A program made the position numbers and the translations under genes. A DNA stretch of 64,000 bases, from positions 186,001 through 250,000 of the forward strand of contig CAWJQP010000083.1 in NCBI GenBank assembly GCA_963844855.1, in the 5' to 3' direction. Below, piece after piece: positions 8,734 through 17,421 of this stretch (positions are counted from its first letter, which is position 1; every line of letters starts with the position of its first letter). A model generated the notes under the pieces. The model did no database searches. It had not been told where the DNA came from and saw only the letters and a program-made list of their open reading frames with translations. Origin of the DNA: DASQDN01 sp963844855 (GTDB taxonomy: Bacteria; Acidobacteriota; Terriglobia; Bryobacterales; Bryobacteraceae).

Positions 8734-11700
8734 GTGCGAATATTCGCCCTTTTTCTATGTTCGTTGACCGTATTCGGTCAGATCAACAACCCAGCAACAC
8801 CCGCCAATCATGTATGGAGCGATTCGGGCGCGCTGACTTCCCCGAGTAGCGATGGCCCTGTCGTGATCGGCCAACGGTACATCCAATCTGTTGCCGGCGA
8901 CTATGGGTTGTCCGAATCCGATCTGACAAGTATCTACCTCGTCAAGGAATATAGAAGTTCATTTAACGGCGTCACGCATCTTCTTTTTCGACAGCAGTTC
9001 GATGGAATTGATGTCCTCGGTTCGAACTTTACGGTAAATATCGATTCGGCAGGCCAAGTCCTGAATGCGGGGGGAAAGCTGTATGGAAGGCCTTCCGGCG
9101 CCGCGCCAACTTTAGAAGCCGCTGGAGAATCGATCCGTGTGGCGTTTCGAGAAGTGAATCCTCGCGCTGAGAGTAGTTATCTTCCGGCGCGAACGTCGCT
9201 CGCAAAGGGCGAGAAGACGATGAACTTCATCCGGGGTGGATTTGCGGACAACGTCAACGGTCAGCCTGTGTGGTTTCCCGTGGGAAAAGGTTTGCGCGCC
9301 GCATGGGCGTTCTTCGTACCTAACGAAGATGAAGCTATCCACTTCCGCACGGTCGTCGATGCGGAGAAGCAGTCAATTTTGCAGAATACGCCCCTAGGCG
9401 GATATCAGGCTCCTCAGCCTCCGCGGGGCTTGGTGTTCCCTACTAGCCCTCAACCGAATCCCAGACCGGGCACGCTGGTCATATCGCCTCGCCCGTATGT
9501 CGATCGAGTGCAGGTCTCCTTTGCGGGCGATCCGCAAGCTTCGCCTCGCGGTTGGGTGGATGGCGCCGAAACGGCCGGCAATAATACGGTCACCGGTCAG
9601 AATCCCAACGGCACATTCTCGTTCACTCCTGAGACGGCCAAGTCTCCGACGCGCGACTTCAGCTTCCCACTCGAGCTAGGACCCGGAAAGCCGAATCCCA
9701 CGAACTTCAAGGATGCGGCGACGACGAACCTTTTCTACCTGATGAACCGGGCGCACGACTTTTTTTGGCATATCGGAGTTGATGAAGCGGCGGGAAGCTT
9801 CCAGCAGGACAACTTCGGAAGAGGTGGTGTCGCCGGCGATCCAATCTACGCCTACAGTCAGTTTGGAATTACCAGGCCGGGTGTTGCGCTGATTGATAAT
9901 GCGTCCTTCTCTTTCCGCACTACGACGGAAGATGGAGCGCCGGGCTTCGTCCGCATGTACCTCGCCGGCGACCACGCCGACAACATATTTACGGACGGAT
10001 CTTTCGACGCCGATGTAGTCATTCACGAATATACGCACGGCATAAGCGGCCGACTGGCGCGGAATCTCTTCGAAACGTATCAAGGTCGGGCGATGAGTGA
10101 AGCATGGAGCGACTTCTTTGCTCTGGAGATGCTGCTTCCCGAGGGCGCTCCTCTCGATGGCGCCTATGCGACGGGCGAGTACTTTATTCAGAGCTTCGGC
10201 GCAGGCGACAGAAGCCGTCCCTATTCGACAAACATGAGCGTCAACGGCCTGACGTTTGCCGATTACGGACGTGTCGCCGACATCGGGCTCGAGGAGCACT
10301 TCGATGGCGAAATATGGTTCGAGGCGATGTGGGAAGCACGCGCCAATCTCATCAAACTCTACGGCGAACGGGAAGGACGGCGACGGATTCAGAGAAATGC
10401 CATCGAAGGAATGAAACTTCAACCTCCGAACGCCACCATGGTGGAGACCAGAGACGCGATCATCCTTGCGAATCGCGTCAATTTCAGGGGTGAAGGGGAA
10501 CAGGCCCTTTGGGAAGGCTTCGCAAAACGCGGATTGGGCGTGCTGGCGCAGTCACGAAATGGCGATTCTTCTTACGTTGTGCCTTCCTTTGAAACTCCTT
10601 CAAACACGGGCATCCTGAAGTTCCATAGCCCAAGCTACGTCCCCAATGAAAGGGTCCACGTATCGCTTTACGATGCGAACAACACGAGTCAGACTGCGCT
10701 CATCCAGCTCACGACGAGCAATGGTGACTTGGAACACATGACACTTCGACGCCGAGGTCTTGTCTACGAGGGATCCATCATCAGCGCCAATGACGCGTTC
10801 GTCGGTATCCGCGACGAATTTCTAGACACGATTCCATCTGACTTCATTTCGGCCTACTATAACGACCCGGTTGCCGCGTCGGGCGGCAGTCAACTCGTTC
10901 AAGTTACTGTTCCTGTGCAGCCGGAATACACCTTCACGCTTCGACCCGGCGCAACGGTTGTCTCCGGAACGGAAAGCGCGCAATTTACCGTGCCCACGGG
11001 AGGGCGTTTCTTTCTCACGTATCGCAAAGTCAATCTGCCCTTCCCGTTCCGTTTTTTCGATCGTACGCACCGTTCGATGTACATCAACGGAAACGGAAAC
11101 ATCACGTTCATGGCTCCGAACGTGACGGCTTGCAATGACAGCAACTCAGTTGCTTCGGTAATTGCGATAGCCCCAATGTGGATGGATTTGGTCTATGGCG
11201 GCCAAGCCCAGTCCGGAGAAAATGTCTACTTCAGCACGGGTCCGGATTCGGTGAGTGTTCGTTGGGCGGCCGAAACGGTATTTACGGGCGAGCCGGTCAA
11301 TTTTTCGGTCGTACTGTACCGTGATGGACGAATTCTCTACCAATACGGCGCGGGCAACAACAACCTGGTGAATACTGATCAGTTCGGCTGCGCAACGAAT
11401 TCCCCTGTCGTCGGCCTCTCCGCTGGTCGTGACAGCTATCAATTGCGGTACTTCAACTACGACGGTCTTCCCTACCTCGAGCGGGCGCCTTCTGTGCTGA
11501 TCGATCCGCCGTTTGATAATCCAAGCGATCCGGTTGTAAGAATCGAATCTCCTGAGGTCAACGGCAGCTATGGTGGCGTACTCGCCGTTCGCGGCATCGC
11601 CTACGATCCTGAGATCCGAATCACACGGCTCGATTTGCTTATTGACGGTGTCGCACGCGGCATGATCCAGATCAATCAGTCTCGCCCCGACATCTGCGGC

Positions 11701-12600
11701 GCTGAGCGGCTGCCGGGCTGTCCTAACATTGGCTTCCTTCGCAACGTCGACCTGACTGCGTTCGGGCTCAAACCCGGCGTCCATCGGCTGCAGATTCGCG
11801 CGACCAACAGTCGCGGGTCAACGATGGCATATCCGGAGCAGCCGATCTCTTTCAATTTCGAAGGCGGCGGCGGTCGCGAGCCCCAAGGCGCGATCGAGAT
11901 GCCTGAGGACGGCGCGACGATCTCGGCAAACACGCCGATCCGCGGCTATGCCTATGCAACCGATCTTCGTGTGACTGCGGTGGCCATCCTGATCGACGGC
12001 GTCAACTATGGGACTGCGACCTATGGCCTGCGCCGCGACGATATCTGCAATAGTCTGGAGGCACGCGCCCCGAACTGTCCGGGGATCGGGTTCCAGTTCA
12101 GCTTGAATACCGTCAATGGCGCGGTTCAGCTTCCCAATGGCCGGCATCTGCTGCAGATCCGCGTGACAGATGAAAGCGACAGGTTCACGCTAATCCCATC
12201 TACGCCGCTGACCATAACGGTCGAGAACGCGGAGAACAGGGGCCCGGTCGGACAGATTACCTTCCCCTCTCCGAACGGGAAATTGAGCGGGACAGTAAAG
12301 CTCAGAGGCTGGGCGTACGATCCAGACGGAACAGTCGCGTCGATTGACTTTGTCGTGGGTCTGCGCGTCATCGGGAACCTTCGATATGGCATCGCTTCAC
12401 CAGAAGCATGCGCAGCTTTGACCGGAGCAATGACCGATGTTGCCGCTTGTCCCAATATCGGTTTCGAAGGCGACTTCGACACAACTCTGTTGAACAACGG
12501 TCAGCACTTGTTTTATGTCCGGGTTCGTGACAATCAGGGCCGGACGACCATGCTTCCGGATCCAACGTACGTCGGTATGAACATAATCATCGAGAATTAG
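8734..12600 (+). CDS. Secreted M36 (fungalysin-type) metalloprotease with three C-terminal repeat modules
   Basis: The frame is open from a TTG at 8686, but GTG 8734 is the better start: GGAG lies five bases before it and the protein then begins VRIFALFLCSLTVFGQ, a clean signal peptide. From there it has 1,288 residues. An FTP-type propeptide region is followed by the M36 catalytic domain with HEYTH at about 431-435 and the third zinc ligand in SEAWSDFFAL (about E456). A beta-rich region comes next, then three copies of a module of about 110 residues (11530-12600), each with the paired pattern C..(8-12)..CPxIGF. It is probably an extracellular protease with cell-surface or substrate-binding modules. 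The promoter region is shared with the divergent ligase gene. Confidence 0.88.
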   Translation: MRIFALFLCSLTVFGQINNPATPANHVWSDSGALTSPSSDGPVVIGQRYIQSVAGDYGLSESDLTSIYLVKEYRSSFNGVTHLLFRQQFDGIDVLGSNFTVNIDSAGQVLNAGGKLYGRPSGAAPTLEAAGESIRVAFREVNPRAESSYLPARTSLAKGEKTMNFIRGGFADNVNGQPVWFPVGKGLRAAWAFFVPNEDEAIHFRTVVDAEKQSILQNTPLGGYQAPQPPRGLVFPTSPQPNPRPGTLVISPRPYVDRVQVSFAGDPQASPRGWVDGAETAGNNTVTGQNPNGTFSFTPETAKSPTRDFSFPLELGPGKPNPTNFKDAATTNLFYLMNRAHDFFWHIGVDEAAGSFQQDNFGRGGVAGDPIYAYSQFGITRPGVALIDNASFSFRTTTEDGAPGFVRMYLAGDHADNIFTDGSFDADVVIHEYTHGISGRLARNLFETYQGRAMSEAWSDFFALEMLLPEGAPLDGAYATGEYFIQSFGAGDRSRPYSTNMSVNGLTFADYGRVADIGLEEHFDGEIWFEAMWEARANLIKLYGEREGRRRIQRNAIEGMKLQPPNATMVETRDAIILANRVNFRGEGEQALWEGFAKRGLGVLAQSRNGDSSYVVPSFETPSNTGILKFHSPSYVPNERVHVSLYDANNTSQTALIQLTTSNGDLEHMTLRRRGLVYEGSIISANDAFVGIRDEFLDTIPSDFISAYYNDPVAASGGSQLVQVTVPVQPEYTFTLRPGATVVSGTESAQFTVPTGGRFFLTYRKVNLPFPFRFFDRTHRSMYINGNGNITFMAPNVTACNDSNSVASVIAIAPMWMDLVYGGQAQSGENVYFSTGPDSVSVRWAAETVFTGEPVNFSVVLYRDGRILYQYGAGNNNLVNTDQFGCATNSPVVGLSAGRDSYQLRYFNYDGLPYLERAPSVLIDPPFDNPSDPVVRIESPEVNGSYGGVLAVRGIAYDPEIRITRLDLLIDGVARGMIQINQSRPDICGAERLPGCPNIGFLRNVDLTAFGLKPGVHRLQIRATNSRGSTMAYPEQPISFNFEGGGGREPQGAIEMPEDGATISANTPIRGYAYATDLRVTAVAILIDGVNYGTATYGLRRDDICNSLEARAPNCPGIGFQFSLNTVNGAVQLPNGRHLLQIRVTDESDRFTLIPSTPLTITVENAENRGPVGQITFPSPNGKLSGTVKLRGWAYDPDGTVASIDFVVGLRVIGNLRYGIASPEACAALTGAMTDVAACPNIGFEGDFDTTLLNNGQHLFYVRVRDNQGRTTMLPDPTYVGMNIIIEN

Positions 12601-12715
12601 CGTCTGGAGCGATTATTTACCGACACAATTACGCGATTCTTACTCGGGTCAATCGGATGTAACTGATTCTGTTCAGTTTCGTGAGTGGCAAACAAATTGC
12701 CCAATTAGGGACCGG

Positions 12716-13378
12716 ATGTCAACCAGGAACCGGATCTCGCGAGGTTGGACAGCGGCGCTGATCGGATCAGTCTCAACTGTTGGACTCCTGGCACAAGCTC
12801 CAACAGAAGCGAAGCCTTCTCCACTCTTGTCGACTGGCTTCGTAAGCCCGCCCAATCCGGAACCGCTGACACCGCGGGAAAAGGCTCGACTGGCGCTCCA
12901 AAGCACTATCGGCCCGAGAGCACTTGGAAATCGGCTCCTGCTTGCCGGAATCGATCAGTGGCAAGGCGATCCGGAAACGTGGCCGGGAGGCATGGAAGGA
13001 TTCGGACGGCGTATCGGTTTCCGCATGGGCCAGTTGGCAGTGCGGAATTCCATCCGGCTCGGCACGGATATAGCGTTCAAGATTGATCCCAGGTACGACC
13101 GCTGCGACTGCGCCGGCTTCCTGAACCGCACTCGACACGCCTGGAAGCGCGTGGTTATAGCGCGATCCGATTCGGGTCAAGATATGCCTGCTTTCAGTAA
13201 CTTCACAGCCGCCTACATAACGCCGATGATCACTGATCACTGGCGTCCGCGCGAATTGAACACCTGGGATCAAAAGCTTCAGGGTGGAACGGTTCATCTG
13301 GGCTGGCGCGGTGTCACGAATATGATGCGGGAGTTCTGGCCGGAGATGAAGCGAGGGATACCCTTCCGCCGCAATTAG
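12716..13378 (+). CDS. Exported protein of unknown function
   Basis: 220 residues. The N-terminus (MSTRNRISRGWTAALIGS, then SVSTVGLLAQ) looks like a signal peptide. The mature part contains a CDCAGF cysteine pair, then a conserved-looking stretch HAWKRVVIARSDSG and YITPMITDHWRP. I associate this pattern with an unnamed acidobacterial family of exported proteins but cannot give a function. It lies alone between the protease and rel, on the same strand. Confidence 0.6.
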   Translation: MSTRNRISRGWTAALIGSVSTVGLLAQAPTEAKPSPLLSTGFVSPPNPEPLTPREKARLALQSTIGPRALGNRLLLAGIDQWQGDPETWPGGMEGFGRRIGFRMGQLAVRNSIRLGTDIAFKIDPRYDRCDCAGFLNRTRHAWKRVVIARSDSGQDMPAFSNFTAAYITPMITDHWRPRELNTWDQKLQGGTVHLGWRGVTNMMREFWPEMKRGIPFRRN

Positions 13379-13433
13379 GACGGATTAACGGGCGAAAGGC
13401 GTATCGCTGGTATTCTGAAATTAAGACTTCGCT

Positions 13434-15624
13434 TTGCCCGTCGAGCAACTCTACAATGAGCTCGAATCTAAGGTTCGAGCCCTCCGACCAAACGAAGACC
13501 TTGCTCCCTTGCGCGAGGCCTACCTCTTTGCGGCTGAACATCACAAAGGGCAAGTTCGGGATTCGGGCGAGGAGTACATGTGCCACCCGGTAAATGTGGC
13601 GCTGATCCTCGCAGGAATGCAGATCGATCTCGTGTGCCTGCAAACCGGGCTCCTCCACGACGTCGTCGAAGACACGGGCGTCACCATTGAACAAATTCAG
13701 AAGAAATTCGGACCCGAAGTGGCCAGGTGTGTCGATGGTGTCACCAAGATCGGCAAACTAAACCTGCACTCACGGGAAGCCAGGCAAGCCGAGAACATGC
13801 GCAAGATGCTACTTGCGATGGTCTCGGACATTCGGGTCATCCTTGTGAAGCTTGCCGATCGGCTTCACAACATGCGCACGTTGGGAGCCGTCTCGCGGGA
13901 ACGTCAGGAGCGCACCGCGCAGGAGACACTTGATATCTACGCGCCGATCGCGAATCGCCTGGGCATGGGAAAGATGCGCGGCGAGCTCGAGGATCTCGCG
14001 TTCATGTATCTGGAGCCCGAGGCTTACCGGGATCTCGTGCAGCAGATGGAGGAGAAGCGCCAAGCCAATGACGAAATCCTCCAAAAGACAAAAGCCGATG
14101 TTCAACTGAAGCTCGCCCGCGAGGGCATACCAGCGCGTGTCGAAGGACGTTTGAAGCGCGCATTCTCGGTCTATCAGAAACTGAAGCGCCAACGCATTCC
14201 CATCGATCAGGTCTATGATCTCCTTGCGCTGCGAATCATCACAGATTCGGTGAAGAACTGCTACGCGGCTCTCGGTGTGATTCACAACGAGTGGCATCCT
14301 ATCCCCGGCCGCATCAAGGATTTCATCGCGATTCCACGTCCTAACCTCTATCAATCGCTACACACTTCCGTGATGGGGCCGACCGGACTTGCCTTCGAAG
14401 TGCAGATCCGCACGGAAGAGATGCATCGCATCGCTGAGGAAGGCATCGCGGCCCACTGGAAATATAAGGAGGGCAAGAAGGGCCTCACTTCCGACGATCA
14501 ACGAATCGCCTGGCTGCGGCAGCTTGTCGAATGGCAGCGTGATGTCGGCGATCCAAGTGAATTCATGTCCACCTTGAAGGTGGACTTGTATCCGGAAGAG
14601 GTTTACACGTTCACTCCGCTCGGTCGAGTTGTCGTGCTGCCGCGAGGAGCAACGCCGATCGATTTCGCCTACGCCATCCACACCGATGTCGGCCATACGT
14701 GCGTCGGCGCGAAGGTTAACGGCCGCATCGTTCCGCTCAAGACGTCCATCAAGAACGGCGATGTCGTAGAGATTCTGACGCAAGCCGGCCACATGCCGAG
14801 CAAGGACTGGCTGGCTGTCGTCAAGACGTCGCGCGCGCGCAACAAGATCCGTCACGTCATCAATGCTTCAGAGCGTGAGCGCGCGATCGACATCGGCCAG
14901 AAGTACCTGGAGAAGGAAGCGCGACGTTTGGGTGTCGCGATGAGTCGCATCCAGCGTGTTGACCTGGAGCGCGTAGCGGCCGAGTATGGCTTCAGCAAGA
15001 TTGAAGACTTGCACGCTGCCCTTGGCTACGGTCGATACTCAGCACGGCAGGTCCTTAACAAGGTCGCGCCAGATCAGGTACCCGAGAAAGACACAGCTCA
15101 GCCTGCGAGCGAGCGCTGAGACGACGAAACCCGCCATAGATCCAACAACAGAAGCCCGGGCCGCAAAGAACGGCGACCTCGTACTTCGCGTCAAAGGAAT
15201 CGATGACCTTATGGTCTACCGGGCAAAGTGCTGCAATCCGATTCGAGGGGAATCGATTGTCGGTTACGTCACCCGAGGCAAGGGTGTTGCAGTGCATTCT
15301 CTGAACTGTACGAATGTGCAGAATCTGCTCTATGAGGTCGAGCGAAAGATTGATGTCGAATGGGCACGAAGCGCGAGCGAAAACTTCCCTGTGCGCATGG
15401 TGATTTACACCGATGACCGGCCCGGCATGCTGAACCAGCTAACATCCGTGTTGTTTCACGAGAACAGCAACATTCGTAGCCTCGAAGCCCGGTCCGACGA
15501 TCGCCGAAGCGGAGATGGCGCCATCGTTGAAATGACTGTAGAAATAAAGGACAAGCGGCAACTGGAGAAAGTCACCGGATCGATCCGGCGCATTCCGGGC
15601 GTTCGCGATATCGAGAGAGTTTAA
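13434..15624 (+). CDS. rel: Bifunctional (p)ppGpp synthetase/hydrolase Rel, frameshifted as read
   Basis: The first 561 residues (TTG 13434 to TGA 15117-15119) hold the HD hydrolase domain (LLHDVVEDT, H75-D76), the synthetase domain (RIKD at about 293, then YQSLHT) and the TGS domain (about 385-450). The frame then moves by one base. The next frame, up to TAA 15622-15624, encodes the zinc-finger domain (CCNP..C) and the ACT domain. Joined, they give about 730 residues, normal for Rel. HDxxED plus RxKD points to the bifunctional type rather than RelA. The TTG start is the first start after an in-frame stop and has no clear Shine-Dalgarno. The stop overlaps the next ATG by one base (TAATG). Confidence 0.9.
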
Positions 15625-15978
15625 TGACAACTATTCCGGCTGATCCGGAGCACATCGCCATATCGAAATCGAAAGGTATTGAGATCGACTGGAAGGACGG
15701 TCATCACTCCAGCTATACCGTCGCCTTGTTGCGAGACGAATGCCCGTGCGCGGTGTGCACCGGCGCGCACGGCACAGAGCCTCAGAAGACCAACTTTGCA
15801 CAACCGCAAAGCAATCCATTTCAGATGTTCAAACCTGCTCCCAAAATGGCTCGACGTGGAGCAGGTGGGCAACTACGCCATTCGGATCCTCTGGAATGAC
15901 GGCCATTCGAGCGGGATCTATTCGTACGATCACCTCCGGAGCATTTGTCCCTGTCCGGAGTGCCGTTCAGGAAAGTAG
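15624..15978 (+). CDS. DUF971 / GBBH-like N-terminal domain protein, frameshifted as read
   Basis: The 5' frame gives a DUF971 start (KGIEIDWKDGHHSSY, CPCAVC with C40, C42, C45) up to FKPAPK. The next frame continues with WLDVEQVGNYAIRILWNDGH and CPCPEC up to TAG 15976-15978. The switch fits one extra A in CCCAAAATGG near 15841-15848; removing it gives a continuous protein of about 117 residues. DUF971 is the N-terminal domain of gamma-butyrobetaine hydroxylase and also occurs alone near Fe-S assembly proteins. The two CPCxxC motifs suggest metal binding, but its function is unknown. It is coupled to rel by TAATG. Confidence 0.8.
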
Positions 15979-15986
15979 CGGCCAAC

Positions 15987-16019
15987 AAAAAGGCGCCTGG
16001 TGATCCCAGGCGCCTTTTT
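15987..16019. terminator. Bidirectional rho-independent terminator
   Basis: A perfect 14-bp stem (A5 then GGCGCCTGG, 15987-16000) with the loop TGATC and its mirror ending in T5 at 16019. It has an A-run on one side and a T-run on the other, so it can end both the rel/DUF971 transcript and the convergent tonB transcript. Confidence 0.9.
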
Positions 16020-16038
16020 GTTGTTTTGTTCGAGGAGA

Positions 16039-17055
16039 TTACAGTAGACGGAAATTCACTTCAACGTTTGCCGTGACGGCTACTGCCTTGCCATCCTTCA
16101 AGGATGGACGGAAACGCCATTTGGTGACTGCCTCGATGGCCTTTTCGTCAAGACCGAGGCCAAGCGGTCGAATGACACGGATGTTGCTGGTGCTCCCATC
16201 CGGCATAATCACGATCGATAGAGTTACAGAACCTTGGTATTTAGCCTTGCGCGCCTCTTCAGAGTACTCTGGCTCCGGTTTGAAGATTGGTACTGGGGCG
16301 GAAACTCCGCCGCCAATCTTGTAAACGCCACCGCCATATCCGGCGCCGCTTCCTGGACCGAATCCTACTCCGCTTCCACTACCAACACCGCCACCTTTAC
16401 CTGATCCAATACCGCCACCGGAACCGGTGCCGTTCGATGGTGGGCCGGTCACACCTAGGGGATTTCCTAAGTTGATAGACGCAACGTTGGGGAGCGGAGC
16501 ATTCGGCTGAACGACGATTGTCGGCTCAACCATCAGCTTCGGATCCGGATTGTTGACAACTGCCGAAGGCGGGGCGAACTGCCGTGGCGCGATTTTCGGG
16601 AGCTTTCCCTTGCTCGCTTGCAGAGGAGATCTGTCACCGCCACCGCCACCACCACCCATCAACTGCTTTTGCGGCTTGGCAGGCACATACGGGGCGATAT
16701 CCGGAGCGATGAGGTGAACCGCTTCTTTCGCTTTCTCCTGTACGGTCTTGTTTGTGCCAATGACGAGCAATAGAGTGATACCCACAGCATGGATCAGCAT
16801 CGAGGACAGGCCAGCCGTCCGCGTATTCTTGCTGTCACCCCAAATATCTTTGACCGGTATAGGTTTCGACGTTACATCTAACGGAGGAAGCTTCGCCGGA
16901 CTCACCAATTCCTTGATGTTCGCAAGGAAGCTCTTATACCACGGAACGTCGTTCGCCGGGATAAGAAAATTTAGGTTATCATCCGGCTGGCTTACGTTCG
17001 TCATGGTTGGACGCTCGACGCTCATTTCTCTGGACTTCCTCTTGATGCCGATCAT
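16039..17055 (-). CDS. TonB-family energy transducer with glycine-rich linker
   Basis: 338 residues. About 80 cytoplasmic residues are followed by one membrane helix (LSSMLIHAVGITLLLVIG, about 82-100), a Pro/Ala region and a strongly Gly/Ser-rich linker (about 195-245). The C-terminal TonB domain follows (EEARKAKYQGSVTLSIVI, AIEAVTKWRFRPS). The family carries proton-motive energy from ExbBD to outer-membrane receptors. The long cytoplasmic tail before the helix is unlike classic TonB but common in acidobacterial paralogues. GGAGG lies 12 bases before the ATG; a second ATG ten codons in is possible. exbBD are not nearby. Confidence 0.85.
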   Translation of the reverse strand: MIGIKRKSREMSVERPTMTNVSQPDDNLNFLIPANDVPWYKSFLANIKELVSPAKLPPLDVTSKPIPVKDIWGDSKNTRTAGLSSMLIHAVGITLLLVIGTNKTVQEKAKEAVHLIAPDIAPYVPAKPQKQLMGGGGGGGDRSPLQASKGKLPKIAPRQFAPPSAVVNNPDPKLMVEPTIVVQPNAPLPNVASINLGNPLGVTGPPSNGTGSGGGIGSGKGGGVGSGSGVGFGPGSGAGYGGGVYKIGGGVSAPVPIFKPEPEYSEEARKAKYQGSVTLSIVIMPDGSTSNIRVIRPLGLGLDEKAIEAVTKWRFRPSLKDGKAVAVTANVEVNFRLL

Positions 17056-17421
17056 CGTTGGTTAGAACCTCCAGTAAGAGGCCCCATACCTTCTAGATGC
17101 GTACGCGTAAGCTCGCGTTGCAGCCACGCTATGAAAAATTGTAGCACAAAGCCACATCTGGAGTAGAAGTGCGAGAAGCATTATACTCTTACCTTTCAGC
17201 AGCTTAGGTACTATAACCCCTGACTGCAGTACTGCACCCGGATGTCTTCCTCCATTTGACGCCTCAGCAATTCAAAAAGCAATAGTTTTCCAGGTCTTAG
17301 CCATTGACTGGCGCAGCTACATATAGTACGGGTTTCGTCGACGAACGGATACAACAATTTCCTAGGCAACGACCAAACAAAGGCTAGAATCTGACTCAAA
17401 TCGTTCCGATGAGTTTCTCAG
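17056..17421. other. Divergent promoter region between tonB-like gene and hybrid kinase
   Basis: 366 bases, AT-richer than the flanking genes. No frame in it has a plausible start or protein-like composition. It must hold the promoters of both neighbours, but no clear -35/-10 pair stands out. Confidence 0.5.
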
